Assembly: GCA_964541605.1 (NCBI GenBank)
Contig: CAZIQY010000125.1
Location: 1-6,282 of the forward strand
Length of the DNA stretch: 6,282 nucleotides
Source of the DNA: CAZIQY01 sp964541605
Lineage (GTDB): Bacteria; Desulfobacterota; Syntrophia; Syntrophales; UBA2185
Direction of reading: 5' to 3'
Shown: positions 1-4,073 of the stretch, one piece after another
Position numbering within the stretch: position 1 is the first letter of the stretch
Layout: each line of letters starts with the position of its first letter
Notes under the pieces: generated by a model
What the model was told of the DNA's origin: nothing
What the model saw: the letters and a program-made list of their open reading frames with translations, nothing else
The model's database searches: none
Translations under genes and position numbers: made by a program

Positions 1-6
1 TGGCAT
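1..6 (-). CDS. possible start of a truncated gene (first two codons)
   Basis: An ATG on the minus strand at 6-4 is followed by CCA at the window edge, giving only Met-Pro. It is preceded, with a 6-nt spacer, by the purine-rich GAGGATAAAGG (23-13), a reasonable ribosome binding site. It lies about 100 nt downstream of the terminator at 98-135, where a new transcription unit would be expected. No product can be assigned. The call rests only on the binding site, start codon and position. Confidence 0.2.
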
Positions 7-97
7 GAAATACCTTTATCCTCACTTACTGTTAATGGCTTCCATTTCCATTTACGTCACAACAACCCTGCTGTCAAGAAAAATTTTTAAGGTTGCT

Positions 98-135
98 GAA
101 TAAAAAGAAAGGCGCTCTGAATTACTCAGAGCGCC
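98..135 (-). terminator. intrinsic terminator, minus strand
   Basis: A perfect 10-bp stem, GGCGCTCTGA (111-120) and TCAGAGCGCC (126-135), encloses a 5-nt loop. Read on the minus strand it is followed directly by a T-rich tract (110-98, TTTCTTTTTATT). On the plus strand no T tract follows, so it acts right to left. It would end transcription coming from fmdB or from the candidate RNA just upstream. Confidence 0.85.
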
Positions 136-272
136 CCGAATGCAAGAAATCGTTATTGCAACTTTAAAAACCTTCTCCGGCGGCTTTAAGGGCACACTCA
201 ATCGGTTGCCTTCATTCTTTATCCCCGGCGGGATAGCCGTCCGTACTGAGCCGACACGCACAATTGGCGCCC
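98..272 (-). ncRNA. candidate structured leader, 3'UTR or small RNA, family not recognised
   Basis: This is the gene-free stretch between fmdB and the left edge. On the minus strand it can form a compact fold: a hairpin of TATCCC and GGGATA around a 4-nt loop (235-220), a stem of AAGGC with GCCCTT (212-188), both enclosed by GCCG with CGGC (239-236 with 184-181; written 5' to 3' on the plus strand), then a TGCAA/TTGCA hairpin (160-141), then the terminator. The 5' segment GGGCGCC (272-266) is also complementary, with one G-U pair, to GGCGCTC of the terminator's distal arm (135-129 on the plus strand), so two alternative pairings are possible. The 69-codon open frame here looks like a by-product of this sequence and lacks protein features. 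No clear promoter is seen. It could be an independent RNA, a regulated leader for the gene at the left edge, or only the fmdB 3'UTR. Confidence 0.3.
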
Positions 273-302
273 TATTTTTCTATTTTAAATTAAAGTTTTC
301 CC

Positions 303-653
303 CTATTCGCCTTTCGTAGGCTTGCTGCCTTTCACCGGCCATTCTCCCTTTGCCAGTCTTCCTACTGTTTCTTCACACTCAGTCGGGACCTTATCGCCTC
401 TGCTCGTTCGCTCAACCCATTGAGCTATGGCCTTCGGGTCATTTCGTTTTAATGCCCTTTCAAATTGATGATCGGATCTTATCTCTTCGTAGACCTGTTT
501 ATCCGTTTTACCACCTATGGCAAACGGAGAAAATATTCGCTGAAGCTTCTCATTTCCACAATTCGGACAGGAATGAGAAACGGAGGAAAACCCCTGCTGA
601 TATATGCTGATTTTCTCCTCGCAGGAACCGCACCAAAACTCATAAATTGGCAT
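303..653 (-). CDS. FmdB-family zinc ribbon protein
   Basis: A 116-residue cytoplasmic protein. The N-terminus MPIYEFWC followed by a second CxxC is the hallmark of the FmdB/CxxC_CxxC_SSSS putative regulatory domain: C8-x2-C11 and C29-x2-C32 form a zinc ribbon, then LQRIFSPFAIGG. Residues about 45-116 form a charged, probably helical tail (RNDPKAIAQW) of a kind seen in longer deltaproteobacterial members. The start at 653 is chosen over the ATG at 677 because family members begin MPxYEF and because GAGGGG (665-660) sits 6 nt upstream. FmdB was named for its link to formamidase/amidase expression, but the biochemical role of most members is unknown. It is the last of three consecutive small cysteine-rich genes on this strand, 83 bp after the previous one. 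Family assignment is secure; function is not. Confidence 0.88.
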   Translation of the reverse strand: MPIYEFWCGSCEEKISIYQQGFSSVSHSCPNCGNEKLQRIFSPFAIGGKTDKQVYEEIRSDHQFERALKRNDPKAIAQWVERTSRGDKVPTECEETVGRLAKGEWPVKGSKPTKGE

Positions 654-736
654 CTTTATCCCCTCATGATCAATCAAATGAAGATTAAATATGAAAATGG
701 CTTTCTAATGCAAAGAGAAATGGCCATGTATATTGT

Positions 737-919
737 TTATTCGGGGCAACATTGATTGACGTCCGGATCATCGAAACAGGTATGGCACAGATAAAGAGGA
801 TTAATATTTCCACATCCTGTCCCGTACACACTGTACTTTACGCATTCGCTGCACAGAGAAACGCCGCAGCCGCTGCACATGAAAGCCGTCTTCTTCTCCT
901 GACACAGGGAACACAACAT
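737..919 (-). CDS. small cysteine-rich probable zinc-binding protein
   Basis: A 60-residue protein with 11 cysteines. CxxC pairs lie at C3/C6, C15/C18, C23/C26 and C45/C48, with further cysteines at 36, 57 and 58. The middle block, CxxCGxxxCxxC with four residues between the second and third pairs, and the late C45-H-T-C48 pair resemble cross-braced double-zinc folds of the FYVE/RING/B-box type. That is pattern resemblance only; I recognise no named family. There is no signal peptide or membrane segment. The start is supported by GGGAGGA 7 nt upstream. It lies between the 70-residue zinc ribbon gene (102 bp upstream) and fmdB (83 bp downstream), with no clear terminator between them, so a common transcript is possible. 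A role in protein interaction or regulation is a guess. Confidence 0.68.
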   Translation of the reverse strand: MLCSLCQEKKTAFMCSGCGVSLCSECVKYSVYGTGCGNINPLYLCHTCFDDPDVNQCCPE

Positions 920-1021
920 GATTGGTTCCTCCCGATGATTTTATTGTGTTTGAGGTATCATAAAAAATACCCCCGCTTCGTATTACCTTAAGTACGCTTT
1001 ACAGTGGTTTGCAAATCAGAG

Positions 1022-1234
1022 TTAAATGGATTTGCTCTTAGACTTTAGAACCAACATTTGCCCCTCTGTCGGCCCTAATCCAAGGCCATTCGCCATAAAA
1101 CAAGATTCACAGAGATAACACCAAAGATCACCCTCTGTTTTAGCGTTATAGTGAGCTTCTTGACCGCAAAAAAGACAGTTTGGCAATTCATTAACTTCTA
1201 ATTTATCGCTGTATCCTTCATAAAAGTTTTTCAT
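1022..1234 (-). CDS. small zinc ribbon protein
   Basis: A 70-residue protein from the ATG at 1234; an in-frame GTG at 1237 would add one residue. GGGGAG (1248-1243) is 8 nt from the ATG and 5 nt from the GTG. Numbering from the ATG, cysteines at 20/23 and 42/45, plus C39, make a treble-clef-like or ribbon zinc site. The order CxxCG, then NAKT, then WCYLCESCF, then GLGLGPTEGQ resembles small uncharacterised zinc ribbon proteins that I recall from bacteria and phages. A lysine/serine-rich tail follows. The gene begins after the gctAB terminator and so starts a new unit. Function unknown. That it is a real zinc-binding protein is well supported by the cysteine spacing and ribosome binding site. 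Confidence 0.7.
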   Translation of the reverse strand: MKNFYEGYSDKLEVNELPNCLFCGQEAHYNAKTEGDLWCYLCESCFMANGLGLGPTEGQMLVLKSKSKSI

Positions 1235-1256
1235 CACATTAACTCCCCGTACTTAC

Positions 1257-1283
1257 TTTATAATTTAATTACTTATTCGGCAA
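1257..1283 (-). promoter_or_regulatory. weak sigma-70-like promoter for the small zinc ribbon gene
   Basis: On the minus strand TTGCCG (1283-1278) and TATAAA (1262-1257) lie 15 nt apart in an AT-rich tract just upstream of the 70-residue gene. The spacing is short and the -35 element is imperfect, so this is only the best candidate between the gctAB terminator and the gene. Confidence 0.3.
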
Positions 1284-1336
1284 GAAATCTTTTTCTCTCA
1301 GGGAGGTATATGGTGATTATCCCTGTGCGTCAGCCG

Positions 1337-1366
1337 GTCAACAGAATTTAAATCATCACTGTTGAC
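1337..1366. repeat. inverted repeat, possible operator
   Basis: GTCAACAG (1337-1344) and CTGTTGAC (1359-1366) form a perfect 8-bp inverted repeat around a 14-bp AT-rich centre. The left arm continues as ACAGAATT and so does the sequence after the right arm, so an imperfect 12-bp direct repeat (1337-1348, 1361-1372) is superimposed. It lies between the gctAB terminator and the start of the 70-residue zinc ribbon gene, 103 bp from the start codon. On the minus strand TTGACC overlaps one arm and TAATCA follows after 16 nt, so it could cover a promoter. The spacing suits a dimeric repressor site. Confidence 0.35.
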
Positions 1367-1400
1367 AGAATTCGACAATTACGTTTTTAACCCGGGAAGA

Positions 1401-1434
1401 CCAAAAATCAGTGGCACGCCGAATGGCGTGCCAC
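1401..1434 (-). terminator. intrinsic terminator of gctAB
   Basis: A perfect 10-bp GC-rich stem, GTGGCACGCC (1411-1420) and GGCGTGCCAC (1425-1434), closes a 4-nt loop and starts 26 nt after the gctB stop codon. On the minus strand it is followed by TGATTTTTGG, including five consecutive T. No T tract follows on the plus strand, so it is directional and ends the gctA-gctB transcript. Confidence 0.88.
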
Positions 1435-1460
1435 CAAAATGACCATTACTGGAAAAACAC

Positions 1461-2255
1461 TTATGCTTCTACGGTCTTACCGAGGAAGTAACGTTCCGGA
1501 TCAACTTCTGTAACCATCAGCTTCAACTGTTCCTGCGTGGGCAGGACCATGGGCTTTACATCAGGAGAAATAGTCAGTTTTAGTTCACATCTTTCCTGAA
1601 CCTGCTCAACGGATAGAGTGGGATGGTATTCCAGGAGTACCATTTTGTTCGTATTGCCCACATCAAAACCGAACATTGCCACATCCGTCACCACCCTGTA
1701 TGGGCCCCTGCCATGAACCCCGGCTTTCCACCTGTAATCGGGTTCACCATCGCCAAAGCCGAGACTGGTTATATAGTAAACCTTCTCCCGGAATCTGCGT
1801 TTTTCCAACGCCATAATGGCGATGATCCTGTCGCTGTTTGCCGCCATGGCGCCGGCGCCGCCGCTTCCGGGGAATCTGACCTTCGGCTTTTCATACTCAC
1901 CGAAGCATGTGGAGTTTATATTTCCATATGTATCAATCTCCGCTCCACCGATAAAGGCATAATCGGACCACCCTCTCTGTTGTCCCTCAAAAACAGCACA
2001 CAAACCTTTTACCATACAGGCGCGGGTACCCGCCCTGATATCTCCAACGGAAAGGGGCAAACCCATCCACAAGATGGGGCCAAGGGAACCTCCCTCAAAG
2101 ATGAGCGACAGGTTCGGCGCCCAGGTGCGCTGAGCAAAAAGCGATGCGAGCATAGGCAACCCTGTCCCCACGAAGACAACTGTTTTGTCCTCCAGACATC
2201 TTGCTCCCGTCAAGCAAAGTACTTCAAATGGACCAGCTTTTATTTTTTCTGTCAT
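1461..2255 (-). CDS. gctB: glutaconate-type CoA-transferase, subunit B
   Basis: A 264-residue beta subunit of a family I CoA-transferase; it pairs with GctA to move CoA between an acyl-CoA donor and a carboxylic acid through a glutamyl-CoA thioester. Length and sequence match the Acidaminococcus glutaconate CoA-transferase beta chain as I recall it: VGTGLP (29-34), the catalytic glutamate E54 in FEGG at the same position as the known beta-Glu54, FIGGAEID with GNINST (101-116), and GSGGAGAMA (130-138) before IIAIM and EKRRF. A full-length alignment continues to the VDPERYFL end. The retained E54 argues for a true transferase rather than an IpdAB-like hydrolase, which is known to lack this residue. 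GGAGGG lies upstream of the start and the gctA stop is 28 bp away, so the two are cotranscribed. The substrate is not determined by sequence; other dicarboxylic or branched acids are possible. Confidence 0.9.
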   Translation of the reverse strand: MTEKIKAGPFEVLCLTGARCLEDKTVVFVGTGLPMLASLFAQRTWAPNLSLIFEGGSLGPILWMGLPLSVGDIRAGTRACMVKGLCAVFEGQQRGWSDYAFIGGAEIDTYGNINSTCFGEYEKPKVRFPGSGGAGAMAANSDRIIAIMALEKRRFREKVYYITSLGFGDGEPDYRWKAGVHGRGPYRVVTDVAMFGFDVGNTNKMVLLEYHPTLSVEQVQERCELKLTISPDVKPMVLPTQEQLKLMVTEVDPERYFLGKTVEA

Positions 2256-2283
2256 TTTTTCATCCCTCCGAGTATTTTTTTAT

Positions 2284-3516
2284 CTAATCCAGGATTACTC
2301 TCTGTCCCCTCTCAAGCTCTCTTGCCTGCGCCAGCCTCTTATAGCCTATCACTGCCAAGAAATCTTCCCACGTGTCGCAATTGTAGAAATATTTGTCATA
2401 ATATTTCTTGAGCGGATCCATGTTGCCTGCCTTTCTCAATTCGAGGCCAGTCGCTCTCCACTCGCGGAGGAAGTCCATATCAAACCAGTGGTAGCCCCAC
2501 ACGGCGCCGGGATACCCCCCGTACTTCTGGGGAGAAACGGCATGAACACTCAAAAATGGAATCAGGGTGAGATTGGGATAGTTCCTGATCGCATCGTTGG
2601 AGATTAATTCCTCGCAGGAAACGATACCGACGGTGGATGCTCCGAGTATCTCCTCGCACGTTAGTGTCTGTCCGAAGATTCTGCAATTACCGTACAGATC
2701 TGCCGCGGTAACATGCGCGATGGCGACATCGGGATGGCAAGCGGGAAGGACATACACATTCCTACCGGTGAAGGGGCACTTGGTCATGACGCCCCTGTTG
2801 GTCACCTCAAAGTCCGCCCCACCATGGTCTCTTACCGGTACGTAAGGAATTCCCATATAAGCGGCCTTGAAGCGCACGGACATACCGTAATTGGTATAAT
2901 CATCGACCTCTATCATCCCACTTTGTACGCAGTGGGTCCACATGGGACCCGACCCGATGACTTCAAAGGCCTGCCAGGCAAGCTCCACCCTCTTCACCGA
3001 CACCCTGGAGTCGTCAAGCAGCATGGCGCCGAGAAGCCACTCGACACAGAGAGACTGAGACTGAAAAGAAAGCGTCATATCCGTGGCCTGGATCGTTTTA
3101 TTGCAGAGGGCCTCCTTTACGATTGTCCAGACAATGGAAAAGGGGCATCGCGTATTTACGAATCCCGCAACGCCAAGGTTGATCCCCGGTCTGATGAATT
3201 TCTTGACCGCCTCGCTTTGCGTCATTCTCTTATCATAGAGAAACTTGTTCTCCTTCGTCTTTATCGCCCTGGCTTCGTCAGGATTGGGTCCCCACCAGAG
3301 ATAGGGTCTTTCCTTATAATGTTGCTGTATCTCGGAAATCTTGTAGATATCAGAATGTAATCCCTCTTTAGGGTTAGCTGTTTCGCCACTCGGTATACGA
3401 TGTTTGAACTTATAGGGAACCTGTCCTTCCACTACATGAACATAGGGGAGTTTTTCCTCATCGGCCTTTTTTCCCAATGGAATCCCCACTTCAGCAAATT
3501 TCTTATCTAAATCCAT
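2284..3516 (-). CDS. gctA: glutaconate-type CoA-transferase, subunit A
   Basis: A 410-residue alpha subunit of the same CoA-transferase. The family domain runs from about residue 98 (MTQSEAVKKFI, then INLGVAGF) to about 350. It contains YMGIPYVPVRDHGGAD (220-235), CPFTGRNVYVLP with HPDVAIAHV (247-269), DLYGNCRIFG (273-282), VSCEELISNDAIR (299-311) and a YGGYPG loop, all alignable by eye with Acidaminococcus GctA as I recall it. That protein is about 320 residues, so this one carries an extra N-terminal segment of roughly 95 residues, rich in lysine, proline and aromatics (WWGPNPDEARAI at 74-85), with no signal peptide. The start at 3516 is preferred over the ATG at 3552 because AAGGAGG (3530-3524) stands 7 nt upstream. 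No hydroxyacyl-CoA dehydratase or decarboxylase gene is nearby, so naming the acid would be a guess. Confidence 0.88.
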   Translation of the reverse strand: MDLDKKFAEVGIPLGKKADEEKLPYVHVVEGQVPYKFKHRIPSGETANPKEGLHSDIYKISEIQQHYKERPYLWWGPNPDEARAIKTKENKFLYDKRMTQSEAVKKFIRPGINLGVAGFVNTRCPFSIVWTIVKEALCNKTIQATDMTLSFQSQSLCVEWLLGAMLLDDSRVSVKRVELAWQAFEVIGSGPMWTHCVQSGMIEVDDYTNYGMSVRFKAAYMGIPYVPVRDHGGADFEVTNRGVMTKCPFTGRNVYVLPACHPDVAIAHVTAADLYGNCRIFGQTLTCEEILGASTVGIVSCEELISNDAIRNYPNLTLIPFLSVHAVSPQKYGGYPGAVWGYHWFDMDFLREWRATGLELRKAGNMDPLKKYYDKYFYNCDTWEDFLAVIGYKRLAQARELERGQRVILD

Positions 3517-3694
3517 GCTTGAGCCTCCTTCCGAAAGGTTTTTAAAACGCACAGGAAATGATACTTCTCAGTGCTTACGCCTTTTGAACTTTACAATCTC
3601 CACCTCCTTCCATCTTTATTACTTCTTGAGGGATACATCTTGAGGATTATCCCCTTAAGCTGCCAGCTATCATTGAAAAGAGAAAATCGGATTT
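3517..3694 (-). promoter_or_regulatory. gctA leader with possible -10 and short direct repeats
   Basis: This is the 178 nt before gctA. On the minus strand GATAAT (3651-3646) is a good -10 hexamer, but no convincing -35 lies 16-18 nt upstream. Overlapping and just after it are two copies of a CTTGAGG block (plus strand 3625-3631 and 3639-3645, 14 bp apart), with a related CCCCTTAAG at 3651-3659 in opposite orientation. These could be an operator at the start site. A second strong AGGAGG about 85 nt upstream of gctA has no usable ATG after it. No sigma-54 -24/-12 element was found. Confidence 0.25.
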
Positions 3695-3962
3695 AGGGTA
3701 CCACCAAAGGAATGCTATCCCCTCCCATCAGGCTAAAATTCATCCAGTTTGAATGGCTTGCCGGCACCCCCTATGCCATTCGCCGGGCATTCAATTCAGG
3801 TGGCTTGCCGGCAAATCCATAAAAGGCTTAGATTCGGCCTGGCGGAACTACAAACACGTTGGGACAGCACCGCTATGCGGTACAATCCTCAGGGGTATTG
3901 ACCCGACCGGTTTCTACCCTCGTTACAAAGACGTCAGGATAGCATCCTTTTCGTGGCACCCT
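3695..3962. mobile_element. candidate MITE-like element with 26-bp terminal inverted repeats
   Basis: The plus-strand segment 3695-3720 and the reverse complement of 3937-3962 match at 22 of 26 positions. Both begin AGGGT, share CCAC and AAA, and end ATGCTATCC. They bound a 268-bp segment with no convincing gene; a 70-codon plus-strand frame at 3753-3965 runs through the right repeat and looks accidental. The interior is rich in small hairpins: TTGAATG/CATTCAA with CCGGC/GCCGG (3749-3794), ACCGC/GCGGT (3869-3881), and a repeated TGGCTTGCCGGCA (3754-3766, 3801-3813). No clear target-site duplication is visible. It fits a non-autonomous transposable element or an intergenic palindromic repeat. 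A structured RNA flanked by complementary arms is the main alternative. Confidence 0.45.
3754..3813 (+). repeat. 13-bp direct repeat inside the inverted-repeat element
   Basis: TGGCTTGCCGGCA occurs identically at 3754-3766 and 3801-3813, with starts 47 bp apart. Each copy carries the palindromic core GCCGGC, and the sequence between them forms a further stem (CCGGC/GCCGG). This is unlike ordinary intergenic DNA elsewhere in the window and supports the view that 3695-3962 is a discrete unit. Confidence 0.6.
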
Positions 3963-3974
3963 TGAAATATCGAT

Positions 3975-3990
3975 GATGTATGGATGTATG
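3975..3990 (+). repeat. tandem duplication of GATGTATG
   Basis: Two perfect head-to-tail copies of the 8-mer GATGTATG occupy 3975-3982 and 3983-3990. They lie between the right inverted repeat (ends 3962) and the left 27-bp direct repeat (starts 4007). This may be a slippage product at the element's edge; no function is evident. Confidence 0.4.
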
Positions 3991-4006
3991 TTGTTTATCA
4001 GATAAA

Positions 4007-4033
4007 GTAGGTTATCTATGAATGCAATACGAA
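4007..4033 (+). repeat. 27-bp direct repeat, left copy
   Basis: This sequence begins GTAGGTTATC and ends AATACGAA. It matches 6183-6209 at 26 of 27 positions in the same orientation, and weaker similarity extends on both sides (a TATC block upstream, TTAG downstream). It sits 41 bp past the stop codon of the PAS-LuxR gene, between that gene and the inverted-repeat element. No other copy was noticed in the window. Confidence 0.75.
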
Positions 4034-4073
4034 GAGAATATTAGTTTAATATTAGATTAATATTATCGTAATA

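Noticed and set aside
52..261. 69-codon minus-strand open frame
   Set aside because: It lies wholly on the candidate RNA and terminator, its codons include the terminator stem, no ribosome binding site precedes it, and the translation shows no domain character.
136..272. Match to a known riboswitch
   Set aside because: GGCAAC with GTGCC recalls the P3 region of SAM-clan riboswitches, but the kink-turn and surrounding conserved blocks are absent. Cyclic di-GMP, cobalamin, TPP, glycine, fluoride and ZTP signatures recalled from memory also do not fit.
952..974. Hairpin GAGGTAT/ATACCCC between the 70- and 60-residue genes
   Set aside because: The stem is short and AT-rich with a 9-nt loop and no T tract follows on the minus strand, so it is not a convincing terminator.
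1301..1351. GGGAGG followed by a 13-codon plus-strand frame (MVIIPVRQPVNRI)
   Set aside because: The ATG is only 3 nt from the binding site, no plus-strand gene follows that it could lead into, and the peptide has no attenuator-like run of residues.
1623..2411. 262-codon plus-strand open frame opposite gctB
   Set aside because: It is antisense to a clearly conserved CoA-transferase gene and its translation is low-complexity without recognisable motifs.
3590..3612. Second strong AGGAGG upstream of gctA as a leader peptide start
   Set aside because: No ATG, GTG or TTG at workable spacing opens a frame; TTG is followed at once by a stop.
3931..3962. Sigma-54 promoter (GGGTGCCACGAAAAGGATGCT on the minus strand)
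   Set aside because: The required GG at -24 and GC at -12 with correct spacing are not met; the sequence is explained by the terminal inverted repeat.
3753..3965. 70-codon plus-strand frame inside the inverted-repeat element
   Set aside because: It has no good ribosome binding site, its end is simply the translated right terminal repeat, and the strand is opposite to all genes here. It would matter only if the element proves to be multi-copy with the frame conserved.
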